Shown here piece after piece: positions 37,097-47,813 of a stretch of 64,000 nt of DNA. The stretch's first letter is position 1, and each line of letters opens with the position of its first letter. The notes beneath the pieces were generated by a model. That model was not told the DNA's origin and ran no database searches. It saw nothing but the letters and a program-made list of their open reading frames with translations. The stretch spans positions 2,294,001 to 2,358,000 of the forward strand of contig OZ218963.1 in assembly GCA_965112735.1 (NCBI GenBank), read 5' to 3'. The position numbers and the translations under genes were made by a program. This stretch comes from Phaeosaccion multiseriatum (taxonomy: Eukaryota; Ochrophyta, other classes).

Positions 37097-40000
37097 TCAG
37101 GTGTCACTCTTCTGCTGTGGTTTGGTCGAGCGTCGCGAGTGTCCACGACCGTACCCGCCAGATGACAAACTCTCCCAAAACACCTCCTTGTGGCCATGTT
37201 CCTGATCAGTCCAATCCCAACCAGGACGAGGCGCTGCGCTTTTCTCCTGCTGCTGGTGCTGAACGGATCCTTTGTCTTTGAGCTGCTGCTGTTGCTCTTT
37301 CTTCTGCTGCTGCTGCGTCACCTCCAAAGAGCTGCGCTGATGTCCTTGCTGCTGCTGAGTCTGCAACACACGCTGCTGTGCGTCTGGAAGACGCTCTCCA
37401 GTTTGCTCATGATCCCCCTCGTCCAAATCCAGCGCAGAAAAATCGAACAGATCGAATTTTGACACCGCGATTTCCGAATCCTCGATTTCCGTAACGTCTT
37501 TCTCCAAAGGGAACTCCGACGACGGCGCGGGCTCTTTCAGAGCAAAATTGGTCTCGCTGAAAAGCTGTCCATCGATCCCACGACGCTCAGGGAGTAGCCG
37601 AAAACTGCGACTGAGGATAACGCGCTCCGTCTTCGGATCGAAAAAGACCAGGCAGTCAATCGGATGATACTTGCTCCTCCCAAGGTAGATCACAGCTCTG
37701 CCACGCCCAGACTCGTAGTGCTTGATCGTGTGGGTGGGGCGCTGCTCCTTGATATAGGCCAGACAGCCGTACGGAGCGATGTTGCTGCAGTCCGGAGCAT
37801 GACCAGTGAGCACCTCATACCGTGACGGTTCGCCCCGCTTGCCGTTCAAGTTCAAAAACATAGAGGCATATCGAGCCCCAAAACACCACAGTTTCGGAAA
37901 CGCCTGATCCAAACCCGCCGCGTCAGAGACCACTGCTGCCTTCTGAGCCAGTGTGGCCAGTCTCTTCTCTATAGCTCCATTCTGCTCCGGGGTATAGGGA
38001 GAGGTGAACTTCCAATGAACGCCCTTGCTGGTCACAAAGGTAGCTGCCTGCTCCTGATTCAGCAGCTCGTTGCCGTTGTCAACTAGCAACTCCTCAAGCT
38101 GTGCACCAGTAGGCACTACCACCTCCGCCCAAAAACGCTGCAAGGCAAGGATGAAATGGCTCTTTTTCGTGGTAAAGTACACCCAGCCAACCTTGGAGGC
38201 CATATCCTGGAAGCCAAACACCCACTTGTACCCCCCATATGCCTCAAAACTCACCGGTTGGGCATCTGCTGCCACTACACGTAGCCCATCCGTTGGATCG
38301 ACAGGTCGAAGGGCCCGAGACACGTTGGCTCGGCGAGCATTGTTCCGCAGGCACGGCTCACACGAGCGCAGAGTCCCAGTGAGGTGAATGCCACGCTGCT
38401 TCGCTGTAAAGCGCAAATCTTGCTCAGCCTGGTGCCCGTTGGTGATATGGAACTGGTTGATGTCCTCCTTCGGTAACGCACGATGCCGCACACAGCCCAA
38501 CACATTGACCTGCATGAGCTCATCCTGACTGGCAATCACAGCAAGAGGGTCGTCTGGAGAGGACCCAAAGACCAGCTGATCGTTCTCATCATCTCCGTGT
38601 ACACCTCCCAAAGCCTGCTGCAAGTCGCTGAGCCGCAGCAAGTTGAACTTGGCCTGAGGGGCCACAACCACATCAATGCGCACCAGCCGCCGACCGCCGT
38701 TGCGGTCCTTCATCTCGAGCAGCAGCTCCCCGCGGGCAGTGACAGTGACATACCCTTCACCCGCAGTAGCTCGCATCTCGTTGATCCGCTCGATGTTTTG
38801 CACAGCCGTCATGTCGCTCGTAAGGTTACACGACGCTCCACTATCCACCACCCAGGTCTCTGAAGAGCCACTCGTCGGCGGTTCGGTGACGGACAGACAA
38901 ACACCGAGGAGAGAGCCCCAATTTACCTTGGTTGCTCGAGGCTCGCCCGAAGCAGGGGTGGTCATGACGGGTGCTGCAGAAGCGTTCTTGAGGCACCCCT
39001 TCAGAGTGGAGGGACCTCCACCTTTGCCGTCGCTGGCACTCGCAGGCTGCTCCTTCTGCTCCTTCGGCGGCGGATCCTTCTTCGGCTGCTCTGTGTTCTT
39101 GGGCTTCTTCTTCTCCGCAAACTTGGGGCACTGCTCGTCCGTAGAGATGTGGTCAGAGGAGTTACACGCAAAGCAGCGACGCCCATTGGGACACTTGAAG
39201 TGGGCGTGGTCTGTCAGGCCGCATTTAAAGCAGCGGTTGTGACGTCGACCGCCGCGAGGCCGGTCACCGCCCCCGTCCTTGCCACCATTGCCTCCCCTGG
39301 GGAAGGCAAGAATAGGGAGACTCGAAGAGCCACCCGCACCACCTTGCCGAATAGCCTCAGCTGCCGCTTCCTCTGTGGTCCAGAGGTCAGCCTTAAAGTC
39401 CGTGGGGTCCGTGATCCCTATTGCCACACGTCGCCAGGTCTCCTTGAAGTGGAAGAGCACGGAAGGGAGACGCTCCAAAAAATTGACGGTGACGGCGCCG
39501 ATGGTCATGACAATGCCGTACTCCTGAAGGAGCAGGCGGTACTCCAGCATCTCCTTGTAAAGCTGGGTAGGGGGGCGCTTATCCGAGATCCGCAGCTCCA
39601 AATACTCCTTCTGAAGACGATTCGCAGTCGAAGCTTCCCCTTTTCCTACCAGACGGTCCCGGGCATGGTTGAAAATGTCCTGCAGCGTCCCTCCATTGCG
39701 GGCAACGTCCTGCAGGGCCTGTTGAACATGCTTGCTGCCAAACGACTTAATGACCTTCTGCACCACCTGAGAGAAAAGGTAGCGCACGTTACTCAGGTTG
39801 TCATCAAGTTCCGCCAGGGCGGAGGGCGGCACCAACTCAGGCTCCTCCAGCATGAACCGAAGGCCCAAACTATCGAGCTCGGTGTGCCAACCTTCTTCGT
39901 GCTTCCGAAAGGCCAAAGCGGTGGGAGCCTCTCCTCGCAGCTCAAACTTAATTGCAGCCAAGGCCGTCTGACGCAGCTGGGCCCACTTGCCATGGGTATT

Positions 40001-40735
40001 GGCGTGCATCGTCGTGAGGTCAACCAACAACGGGTCAGGAACCTCCTCACTCTCGGATGAGTCGTCATCACTGCTGTCTGATGTGCCAGCTGCGGCAGCC
40101 GCTGCAGCCGCAGAGGATGCCCTCACTCTCCCTCGAGTAGCTGTCCCGCCAGCAATCTGCACAGTCTCTTCTTCAGTATCAAGTGCTGCGTGGAGGCCTG
40201 CACCATCGGTGGCCAAGTCTGGGGACAGGGCCACGGCCTCCTCCTCTTGTTCCTCTGCAGCGTCCAGGAAGCGCTCGTCGGCATCCCTCCTTTTGGGTGC
40301 CAACGCTGCTTGCACTGCTGCAATGGACGCTTCGTCCATCTCATTCAACTGTGACAACACTGACTTCACCGTGGGTCTACTGGCCACTGCAGCAGACCTA
40401 AGTCCAGACATGGCAGGCGTAAAAGCCCTGCCACCGCTCCCGCTACGAGCAGAGGTATCCACTGCTGCTGCCCGACTGGGGGAGTTTGTTACGGGCCCCA
40501 CCTGGGCACTACGCAACCCTCGTGTATGGAGTTCCTTGTAGTCAAGGCCAGGCCGCATCCGCAAGCCATAGCCGCTGCCGGACAAAGCTGAATCAACTCG
40601 AAGCTCCTCCTGCTGCCTTCTACTCAAAACCCCCTCCTGTCTCGTGCTCTCTTGGTCGCGGAGCCACCGCTCCTTGATCGCACGACGTGCCTTCTCCCTC
40701 GAAGCTCTAGACACTCGTCGGTCCGCCATACTCAA
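37097..40735 (-). CDS. Copia-4 Gag, protease and integrase
   Basis: 1212 residues. Gag with LVDLTTMHANTHGKWAQLR and a capsid region; knuckles CFKCGLTDHAHFKC (CX2CX4HX4C) and CFACNSSDHISTDEQC; protease WVVDSGASCNLTSD; gag-pre-integrase zinc finger HITNGHQ with CEPC; integrase D,D,E at AADAQPVSF, LLVDNGNELL and PEQNGAIEKRLA. C-terminal linker is Gln-rich. TGA at 37099-37097 precedes HSAALHALLSLAPGTKV in the same frame, leaving RT in frame. It may be a C-to-T nonsense mutation (CGA to TGA) or a readthrough site. Confidence 0.93.
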   Translation of the reverse strand: MSMADRRVSRASREKARRAIKERWLRDQESTRQEGVLSRRQQEELRVDSALSGSGYGLRMRPGLDYKELHTRGLRSAQVGPVTNSPSRAAAVDTSARSGSGGRAFTPAMSGLRSAAVASRPTVKSVLSQLNEMDEASIAAVQAALAPKRRDADERFLDAAEEQEEEAVALSPDLATDGAGLHAALDTEEETVQIAGGTATRGRVRASSAAAAAAAAGTSDSSDDDSSESEEVPDPLLVDLTTMHANTHGKWAQLRQTALAAIKFELRGEAPTALAFRKHEEGWHTELDSLGLRFMLEEPELVPPSALAELDDNLSNVRYLFSQVVQKVIKSFGSKHVQQALQDVARNGGTLQDIFNHARDRLVGKGEASTANRLQKEYLELRISDKRPPTQLYKEMLEYRLLLQEYGIVMTIGAVTVNFLERLPSVLFHFKETWRRVAIGITDPTDFKADLWTTEEAAAEAIRQGGAGGSSSLPILAFPRGGNGGKDGGGDRPRGGRRHNRCFKCGLTDHAHFKCPNGRRCFACNSSDHISTDEQCPKFAEKKKPKNTEQPKKDPPPKEQKEQPASASDGKGGGPSTLKGCLKNASAAPVMTTPASGEPRATKVNWGSLLGVCLSVTEPPTSGSSETWVVDSGASCNLTSDMTAVQNIERINEMRATAGEGYVTVTARGELLLEMKDRNGGRRLVRIDVVVAPQAKFNLLRLSDLQQALGGVHGDDENDQLVFGSSPDDPLAVIASQDELMQVNVLGCVRHRALPKEDINQFHITNGHQAEQDLRFTAKQRGIHLTGTLRSCEPCLRNNARRANVSRALRPVDPTDGLRVVAADAQPVSFEAYGGYKWVFGFQDMASKVGWVYFTTKKSHFILALQRFWAEVVVPTGAQLEELLVDNGNELLNQEQAATFVTSKGVHWKFTSPYTPEQNGAIEKRLATLAQKAAVVSDAAGLDQAFPKLWCFGARYASMFLNLNGKRGEPSRYEVLTGHAPDCSNIAPYGCLAYIKEQRPTHTIKHYESGRGRAVIYLGRSKYHPIDCLVFFDPKTERVILSRSFRLLPERRGIDGQLFSETNFALKEPAPSSEFPLEKDVTEIEDSEIAVSKFDLFDFSALDLDEGDHEQTGERLPDAQQRVLQTQQQQGHQRSSLEVTQQQQKKEQQQQLKDKGSVQHQQQEKSAAPRPGWDWTDQEHGHKEVFWESLSSGGYGRGHSRRSTKPQQKSDT

Positions 40736-40845
40736 TGCAGCGTGGCAGACGCACCAGTGCTAAGATCTACTCCGACCGTTTCAGCTCTCCGAACTCATCC
40801 CGTACTTTACGTTCACCTCTGCACTAATGCGCATTAGATTTCAAC

Positions 40846-40857
40846 CGACAATTGTCG
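40846..40857 (-). promoter_or_regulatory. Palindrome at primer-binding position of Copia-4
   Basis: CGACAATTGTCG abuts the 5' LTR, identical to Copia-2 although the LTRs differ. Confidence 0.6.
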
Positions 40858-41010
40858 TGTTGGGATATCTCCCTCCTGGAGACTGGTGTCGTACTTGCAC
40901 GAGTGTGGGAAAGCGTCTTATTAGCTACATAACACTAAAAGAAGAAGTGAACGGACTTGTACCAGCGATATGAGATCGATATCTAGTGTCGACATCGATT
41001 TATCTCAACA
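40858..41010 (-). repeat. Copia-4 5' LTR
   Basis: 153 bp, identical by eye to 35273-35425. Followed by TSD GAACA. Confidence 0.95.
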
Positions 41011-41909
41011 GAACATCCCATGACTCAAACTCACCCGCGCAATTCTCTATCTCCACTCCTACTCGCCACCAGCGTTGCCAAAGCCGCGTTGCGCACCACT
41101 AATGCTGACTGCTCAAGTGTTTACTGGTGTGCCTACAAGGCACCCAGACAGTCCCTAAAGCAGCCTTGCGAGTATCCTTCTCTGTCTCCCGCCAAGCTCC
41201 GTGCAACAGCAACAGCCGCGCTGCTGCCACACTCGAAAGCCGTGCCCGCTGTAGGGCACCGCTCTCGGCAATTCTCTATCTCCACGGCCCACCAAGCTCC
41301 AGCAGCAATTTCCGTGCAACAGCAACATCCGTGCTGCTGCCACACTCGAAAGCCATGCCCGCTGTCTAAGGCACCACTCCCGGCAATTCTCTGTCTCCAC
41401 GGCCCACCAAGCTCCAGCAGCAATTTCCGTGCAACAGCAACATCCGTGCTGCTGCCACACTCGAAAGCCGTGCCCGCTGTAAGGCACCGCTCCCGGCAAT
41501 TCTCTATCTCCACGGCCCACCAAGCTCCAGCAGCAATTTCCGTGTAACAGCAACATCCGTGCTGCTGCCACACTCGAAAGCCATGCCCGCTGTAAGGCAC
41601 CGCTCCCGGCAATTCTCCATCTCCACTGCCCACCAAGCTCCAGCAGCAATTTCCGTGTAACAGCAACATCCGTGCTGCTGCCATACTCGAAAGCCATGCC
41701 CGCTGTAAGGCACCGCTCCCGGCAATTCTCCATCTCCACTGCCCACCAAGCTCCAGCAGCAATTTCCGTGCAACAGCAACATGTGTGCTGCTGCCACACT
41801 CGAAAGCCATGCCCGCTGTCTAAGGCACCACTCCCGGCAAACTCAAAGCTACCGAGCTGCTGCCTGAGCCTCTTGGCCAAGGTCAGCTGCCTTCGGGATT
41901 CTTTGGGGT
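41011..41909 (-). repeat. Element E inner region with about 112-bp tandem repeats
   Basis: About six copies of a 112-116-bp unit at roughly 41180-41830, marked by CCACACTCGAAAGCC at 41228, 41340, 41456, 41568, 41680 and 41792. The flanks (41011-41175) match the reverse complement of 51370-51650. Frames through the repeat are open by repetition only. Confidence 0.85.
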
Positions 41910-42133
41910 TGTAAAGAGTCACGTTGCTCTCCACCTAGGATAGGAGTAGCCGCATGGATAAGGTAATAGCAACCCCAAAGCCAGCCTGGCAGCCAGCCTT
42001 GTCTCTATTAGCTTTATCCGTGAGCCATCCTAAACGACCAACCTGCTGGGAGGTGAGTGAGAAACGGGCCACGCACCGTTTCTCACCGTATTTGCCTGGG
42101 CCTGGGCCATTGACATAATACTGACTTTCAACA
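41910..42133 (-). repeat. Element E 5' LTR
   Basis: 224 bp, identical by eye to 34789-35012. Followed by TATG (TSD). Confidence 0.95.
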
Positions 42134-42137
42134 TATG

Positions 42138-42247
42138 TTCCCGCGCTCACGTACGCGTACAACTGCAGAGCTCACAAGACCACAGGCCTCTCCCCGTACT
42201 ACACTCTCTTCGGTCGACACCCCCCGATTCCACTTCAAGCGATGCTG
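42138..42247 (+). pseudogene. Gypsy-B integrase core, third fragment
   Basis: Resumes after element E: VPALTYAYNCRAHKTTGLSP, YYTLFGRHPPIPLQAML, the standard end of a Ty3 integrase core ('aYN...h.stg.sPy.l.fGr.pr.P'). Cut at 42248. Confidence 0.88.
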
Positions 42248-42594
42248 TGTTAGAAGTCGTGCTTTTGCTAGACTGGTACCTACCCTCTGAATTCAGACCG
42301 GGAGGGTACCAGTCTAGCAAAAGCACGACTTCTAACAAGCCCATTGCTAGAAGTCGAACCCCCCCCCCCCACCGCACATAGTGGAGAGAAGTAACTCGCA
42401 GTCTGGGAATCAGACTAATGGGTGCAAGCCGGTACCAGTTTTCGCCGAAAAACACACTTTTTTCACAAGCTACAGCCAGGGTTCGAACTCGCAATGGGCT
42501 TGTTAGAAGTCGTGCTTTTGCTAGACTGTACCTACCCTCTGAATATTTTTATTCAGAGGGTAGGTACAGTCTAGCAAAAGCACGACTTCTAACA
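42248..42594 (-). mobile_element. Palindromic-terminal-repeat element (family P1), complete single copy
   Basis: 347 bp; hairpins 42248-42337 and 42501-42594 flank a 163-bp inner region that is the reverse of the 33970 array inner region; TSD GCTG on both sides. The right hairpin has an exactly self-complementary centre with a T5 loop (AATATTTTTATT), unlike the GAATTC centre of the left one. The inner region contains GGGTTCGAACTC near the right hairpin. Confidence 0.88.
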
Positions 42595-42598
42595 GCTG

Positions 42599-43522
42599 CC
42601 TGCCCTCGAGGAGGACGGCTCGTTCGAGACGCCTTCGGCATGGGTGCACGAGCTGAGGGCGCGGATGGCAGCGGCGGCGCAGGTGGTGACGGGCAGGCGC
42701 GAGGAGTATCGCAGCAGGCTACAGCTCAAGAACCGTGAGCGTCGCTGGCCAGCGCCGATGCCTCCTGGCACTAAGGTGTGGTTGTACCGTCCAGGGGGGG
42801 CGGCGCAGGAGGAGGGTGAGGCCATGGAGGAGCAGAAGGCACTGACGCTCAAGGCGCTGAGTCATGCTTGGGACGGACCGTTCCAAGTCCTGGCTTGGCC
42901 CACACAGCAGGCCTTCCAGGCGCGACATGGTGGCATACTCAACGACGAGCACTACGCGGTGATGCGCCGTAGCACGGTGTATCTGGATGTGCCGAGGGTC
43001 AGAGGCGGGGGAGTGGAGTTCAAGCAAGGGGCGTACCATAGGGACCTCACCAAGCCGTTCGTTGATGGGGTGAGTGGCCAGCCGGAAGGACTACCAGATG
43101 GGTTCGCTCGATACCACATCCGGTACTGCTCAGCCCACTGGGGTACTAGTGCACTGCAGGAGAAGCGTAGCGTGACCGATGACGAGGTTGGGATAGGGCG
43201 GGCGCCCGAGCTGGTGCGGATAGTGAAGATGAGGTGGCGTAAGGCCACAGGGCAGCCCCTACGGCGTGAGTACTGTGTCCGTTGGGCTGTACGGGAGGGT
43301 GGCAGTTATCAGACGTGGGAGTGGGACGATTGGCTCTTGCGGCGCGGGGAGAGGGCGGCAATAGAGGCATTCGAGGACTCTTTGGCGCCAGGGGCGTTGG
43401 ACCCGAGCGTGCAGCGCAAGCGTGGGCAGCGGTCTAAACGAGAGCGCACCGTGCGCGCCATGTTGCACGAGAAGTGGGGGATGGGCATCGCTGCGGAGAC
43501 GGCGCAACATTTGGGGTTCTAG
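42599..43522 (+). pseudogene. Gypsy-B integrase C-terminal region
   Basis: Continues LEEDGSFETPSAWVHELRAR, then the MPPGTKVWLYRPGG module (SH3-like integrase tail, 'GdkVwly'). Next is a long tail with YCVRWAVREGGSYQTWEWDD, which resembles a degenerate chromodomain-type segment, and a basic end. Stop TAG 43520-43522. Confidence 0.78.
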
Positions 43523-43594
43523 ACCTTGCGGTGGTGGTGGTCGCAGAGACGGGATAGGCATTGGGGATGTTGGAAGGTTACGGGATAGGCATTG
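43523..43594 (+). other. Gypsy-B 3' end with duplicated LTR start
   Basis: Contains GGGATAGGCATTG twice and, between them, GGGGATGTTGGAAGG, which looks like a polypurine tract plus LTR start. A similar arrangement is at 58355-58400. Confidence 0.55.
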
Positions 43595-43780
43595 TGTTGT
43601 GATAAGTATCGCCATTTGTGACTGAGCACTATATCGACGTACAATATCGATGTGGATATCGATGTTCATGTATGGCCACGGCCATCACTTCCTTGAACGC
43701 ATCTCTCAGTAGGTATTATTAATACACGAGTTGACACTACTCTAGCTTGTCCCTGTCATCGTAGAGGAGATATCGCAACA
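43595..43780 (+). repeat. Copia-5 5' LTR
   Basis: 186 bp, reverse complement of the Copia-1 LTR with very few differences. Followed by palindrome CGACAGCTGTCG at 43781-43792. Confidence 0.94.
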
Positions 43781-43893
43781 CGACAGCTGTCGCGACACTT
43801 CACAGCTAGCTGGTTCTACGTAGTCGGCGACGGCACACAGGCGAGTTTTGGTCGGATAACTCAAGTGAGAGAGAAGGAGTCCTTTCGTTAGCC

Positions 43894-44862
43894 ATGCCAG
43901 GCGCGGAAGAAGAAGGCGTTGAAAAGGCGGACGCAGCGGCGCCCGTCAGTGCGAGTTCCGCGATAGAAGGAGACGCACAGCAGCAGATGGCTGAAATGAT
44001 GGAAAAGATGATAGCGGCAGCGTTGGCCAAACACATCACACAGCAAGGAGTGCCCACGGCAGCGGCCGCAGCACCAGTCACTATCTCCTCAGTCGGAGGA
44101 ACAGTGACCCCCAGCGGGGGGGGGAGTACAGCACAGCAGCTGCTAGAACTCACGTTCAAGCCGAAGAACAATGAGTTTGACAAGAAGTTGGAATCGGAGG
44201 GAGTGATGCCTCTCTTGCGATTTATGCGAGCGGTCACGGATCACATAGGGGGGATGGGGGCAAAGGCATTCTTGGTGGATAGTGATAAGATCCCCAACGC
44301 AGACGACGCCTCCCGGGACTCTAAGTATGCCCTGACGTTCAGTCTGTACCAACAGACGGGCCTCAAGATTTTGGAGGCCATTCCCTCGGACATGAGGGAT
44401 GCCATAGAAGAACGCACTCGCACAGCGCGGTTCCAAGTGGACCTGGTACTATTGATGCAGGCAATCAAGGAGGCAGTGATGGGGAGCACGCAGTCACAGC
44501 GACAAGAGTTTCTCACCTCCGAGATGCACGATCTGAGGCCAGGGGTGGGGGAGACGGGACTTGCCTACCTCAACAAGTTTCTCCAACTCAACGTGTTGAT
44601 GACGGAGGAGCAGCTTCCTATGTCCTACTCCATCATCAAGGACAAGTTCCTCAGGCGTATGGGGCAGAGATGGGAGTCGTTCGGCCAAGTGCACGGTCAT
44701 TCGGTAGAGACAGAGGACGAGTTTAATCGGTTCAAACAGCAAGTGCAGCGGTTTGACAGTGACCTCCAAGCGCAAGCGAGGGAGGCGGGAGAGGACCTTG
44801 AGCGGGGCCTTTTCCACATTTACCAGCAAAGGCAGAAGACACAGCAACCAGCAGGGGGGTAG
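43894..44862 (+). CDS. Copia-5 Gag
   Basis: 322 residues, MPGAEEEGVEKADAAAPVSA. Retrotransposon capsid-like helices (LLRFMRAVTDHIGGMGAKAF, ADDASRDSKYALTF, EAIPSDMRDAIEERTR, LTSEMHDLRPGVGETGLAYL). Ends at GCA GGG GGG TAG. The zinc knuckles and protease continue in the +1 frame from this same point, so the G run is either an indel or a frameshift site. Confidence 0.82.
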   Translation: MPGAEEEGVEKADAAAPVSASSAIEGDAQQQMAEMMEKMIAAALAKHITQQGVPTAAAAAPVTISSVGGTVTPSGGGSTAQQLLELTFKPKNNEFDKKLESEGVMPLLRFMRAVTDHIGGMGAKAFLVDSDKIPNADDASRDSKYALTFSLYQQTGLKILEAIPSDMRDAIEERTRTARFQVDLVLLMQAIKEAVMGSTQSQRQEFLTSEMHDLRPGVGETGLAYLNKFLQLNVLMTEEQLPMSYSIIKDKFLRRMGQRWESFGQVHGHSVETEDEFNRFKQQVQRFDSDLQAQAREAGEDLERGLFHIYQQRQKTQQPAGG

Positions 44863-45420
44863 ACAGACCACCACAGGGGCAGGAGAGAAAGATCGGTCCA
44901 ACACACGCTGTTACAGGTGTGGGAGAAAGGGGCACATGCGGACGACGTGTCCGTCCAAGGAGGAGCTGTGTTTCAACTGCCACAAGCCGGGGCACCAGCG
45001 TGCAGACTGCCCAAACAGCAGGAAGAAGAAAGATGGCGAGCATGTGGAAGGCTCCACCAGCGCCATTTTCAGCATTCCGTGGACGCTACAGGAGAGGGGG
45101 AGCGGCCATTCTCTCTACCATATGTCCAAGCTGAAGTCGGGGGCGGATGGCACACGGCAGGGGCTCGCAGACAGCGGATCGGCGCTCAATGTGTGGCCCA
45201 ACTTGGATGGACTGTACGATTTCTGCGCTCATCAGAGTTTAGTGCAACTCGCAGACGGCAAGTCGCACGCGCAGATAATGGGCAAAGGGAAGGTGAACAT
45301 CAGCTACGTCTCCAACGACGGCAAAAGAGGACTGAAGGGGCTGGAGGTAGTGGTGTCGCCAGACGTACCTTTCTGCATTTTTGCAGAGAAGAACCTCTCA
45401 GACCTACTGGGGGGAGCGCA
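44863..45420 (+). CDS. Copia-5 zinc knuckles and protease
   Basis: Frame +1 to Gag: knuckles CYRCGRKGHMRTTC and CFNCHKPGHQRADC (both CX2CX4HX4C), then a protease-like LADSGSALNVWPNLDG with DSGS in place of DSGA. Ends near GGGGGGA (45411-45417), where the integrase frame takes over. Confidence 0.8.
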
Positions 45421-46647
45421 AGGCCAGCGGGGAAGCCAGTCTATTTCGGCCCCTCAGCAGACGCACCAGAGACGGTGCACACGACGCAGGACCCAGAGCT
45501 GGGGCTTGACATGCTACAATTCAAGATCGAGGAGGCCACGGAGCAGTGGAGTGATTACATGACTTACCACTGCAAGAAGGGCCACCGCAACGATCAAGAA
45601 CTACGGCGACAGGCCAAGCTGGAGGGCGTGACACTGTGCGGGAAGAGGGCGCCGTGCAAGACTTGCGCAGAGGTGAAGATGACGAAGGCAGCTCAGAGTA
45701 AGCAGTTCATCGACTACCCCAAGGCACCGCTGGCACAGGTAACGCTCGACACCATTCCTCTCGAAGGAGAGCACGTGTTGCAGGCGTGCTGCCCGCACAC
45801 GGGTATGGGCTGGTGCAGGAAGGTGGGGGGAAAGACGGAGGCGCACTTCCAGAGCGTGTATGACGACCTCAACACCACAGTATTCATTCCAGGGGAGAGG
45901 ACAGCGGGGTACAAGGTGCAGTGTCTGTCAGCAGACAACGGATCGGAGCTCATCAAGACGAAGGCAGCGAAGAAGATGCTCTACTCCCAGGGCATTGAGG
46001 TCAAGCTGACGGACCCCAATTGTCAAGCGCAGAACGGACTGAACGAGGCTCGACACAAGGAGCTGGCGCGAATGTCTATTCTTTTCATTGAGGAGGCGAA
46101 GCTGGAGGAGCACTCGAAGCAGCTGAGGTTCGTAGCGTACAAGTTGGCGCAGCTTCTCTACAACACCAGGTGCAGGAGGGGGCAGCAGCAGTCCCCCTAC
46201 GAGCTGTATTTCAAGCGCAAGCCTGACCTACAGCACCTACACATCTTCGGAGAGCAGGCGAAGGTGCGGGTGGGCAACAAGAAGCACAAGCAGTGGCACA
46301 ACGACAAGACGCACTCGGCAGTGTACGTGGGACAGAGCCCCAACCACAGATCAGCCTGTCTCCTTTTCTACATCCCTTCACAGAAGCGGTTCATCTCCAG
46401 CTCGTCCTACACATTCGTGACGAACCGCAGACACGACGGCACGGTGTTCGGGAGTCACGTGGAGAAGGGGAAGCTACCAGAGACAGCGGAGAAGGAGGAT
46501 GACAGCGAGGACGAGGACCAGCCCTCGAGCAGCGGGAGCAGCAGCAGGAGCAGCAGCAGGAGCAGCAGCAGGAGCAGCAGCAGTAGCGCGAGCGGGGAGG
46601 TGGGGGCGGGACCAAGAGTGGAACCGTCACATGGAACACGAGATTAG
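45421..46647 (+). pseudogene. Copia-5 integrase
   Basis: Pre-integrase HCKKGH...CKTC zinc finger, then a core with VTLDTIPLEGEHV (first D), CLSADNGSELIKTKA (second D) and NCQAQNGLNEARHKELARM (E). C-terminal region YNTRCRRGQQQSPYELYFKR and a Ser/Arg repeat tail. Shifted relative to the protease frame by the G run at 45411. Confidence 0.85.
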
Positions 46648-47066
46648 AGGAGGCACAGCCAGCCCCACAGCAGCAACAGACATCACGCTGGGAACAGGTT
46701 CTCACCCGAGAGTTCGTGGAGAAGTTACAACTCGAAGGAGAAGGCCTGGAGCGACGTCAGCACGCCGAGCGGCAACAGAGGGAGCAGACGGCAAAGCAGC
46801 AACAGAGAGAGCAGCAGAAACAGCAAGTAGAGCAGCAAGAGCAGCAGCAGCAGCAGGCAGAGCAGCAACAGGCAGAGCAGCAGCAGGAAGAGCCAACGCA
46901 GCAGGCTGAGCCGCCAGAGAGAGGCAAACTCTGGACATACGAGGTGGCCAAAGATGGCGACAAGGGAGCCAAGGAGCACGACTGGGGCCACGATCCCAGC
47001 CTGGGCCGCACGCGTAGCGGCAAGCACTGACATGCTGTCTCCTCCATACTAGGCCCACTCTTTCTG
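46648..47066 (+). other. Copia-5 Gln-rich linker
   Basis: In the RT frame: QKQQVEQQEQQQQQAEQQQA, then ERGKLWTYEVAKDGDKGAKE, which aligns with the WMYETAREGDRGA block of Copia-1/2 linkers. One stop (47028-47030) before RT. Confidence 0.6.
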
Positions 47067-47813
47067 ATGCCAGGCCTAAAGGAGAGCGAGGTACCGATAC
47101 CGCGGTCTCTGGCCCAGGCTCAAGCAGGAGAGTACGCGGAGCAATGGACGGAGGCGTACTGGGCAGAGCTCAACGCGATCGAGCAACGCCAGGTATGGGA
47201 GGAGGTTGATTATCAAGAGGGGATGAATGTGCTGCATACAGTCATGCTATTCAGAGCAAAGGTGACTGGGGGACTTGTGGATAGGCTCAAGTGTCGATTT
47301 GTCGTGATGGGGAACGAGCAGATCGAGGGGGAGGATTACTTTGATACCTTTGCACCAGTGGTGGGGAGCTCGACGATGAAGATGTTCTTTGCTATCACGT
47401 GCCAGAAGAAGTGGGTATTGGAGTTTGCAGATGTGGAGACGGCTTTCCTGCATGCACCTCTGCATGAGGGGGAGTACGTGTACATTAGAGCACCAGAGGG
47501 CATGAGAAAGTTCGGGAAGGTGCTGAGGCTGTTGAAGAGTCTGTACGGTCTTCATCAGTCTCCCAAGAGGTGGAACGAGACAGTGGTGGCATTTCTACTC
47601 GCAATGGGGTGGGTACAGTGCCCAGTGGATCCGTGTCTGTTCGCCAGGTTCGAGGAGGGGGAGCTAATAGGGCTCATCATTCTATATGTAGACGACCTAG
47701 GAGGGTCAGGGGAGGGAAATCTCATTGACTGCACTTTCAAGGAGATTGACGAGCGTTTCAAGTTGAAGCGTTTGGGGTCGAATGTGGGGAAATTTCTGGG
47801 AGTTGAAGTGGGA
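47067..47813 (+). pseudogene. Copia-5 RT, truncated
   Basis: VPIPRSLAQAQAGEYAEQW, FAPVVGSSTMKMFFAITC, ADVETAFLHAPLHEGE, LYGLHQSPKRWNE, LIILYVDDLGGSG (YVDD intact), LKRLGSNVGKFLGVEV, then an abrupt switch into the Gypsy-B LTR. Confidence 0.9.

Larger units (their letters stand above)
35273..41010 (-). mobile_element. Copia-4: nearly intact Copia retrotransposon
   Basis: 153-bp LTRs (35273-35425 and 40858-41010) read identically; TSD GAACA on both sides. Minus orientation. One reading frame from 40735 to 35459 contains Gag, two zinc knuckles, protease, integrase, RT and RNase H, broken only by TGA at 37097-37099. Canonical Copia order (IN before RT). Probably the youngest full element in the window with the chromovirus. 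Confidence 0.95.
34789..42133 (-). mobile_element. Element E: non-coding LTR element, host of Copia-4
   Basis: 224-bp LTRs (34789-35012 and 41910-42133) read identically; TSD TATG on both sides. Minus orientation from GGGGA against the left LTR. Without Copia-4 it is about 1.6 kb: a conserved stretch (35013-35272) shared with element D and a tandem-repeat region (41011-41909). No plausible ORF. Confidence 0.92.
43595..47813 (+). mobile_element. Copia-5: Copia-1 family element, 3' end lost
   Basis: 5' LTR 43595-43780 (same 186-bp family as Copia-1), then Gag, protease, integrase, linker and RT. It stops in RT at 47813, directly against the Gypsy-B 3' LTR. No 3' LTR, RNase H or second TSD. A deletion must have removed its end together with a few bases of Gypsy-B. 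Confidence 0.88.

Noticed and set aside
41155-41934. Cys/Trp-rich repetitive minus-strand protein
   Set aside because: Produced by the 112-bp tandem repeat; no start context or family match, and the related single-unit copy does not keep it.
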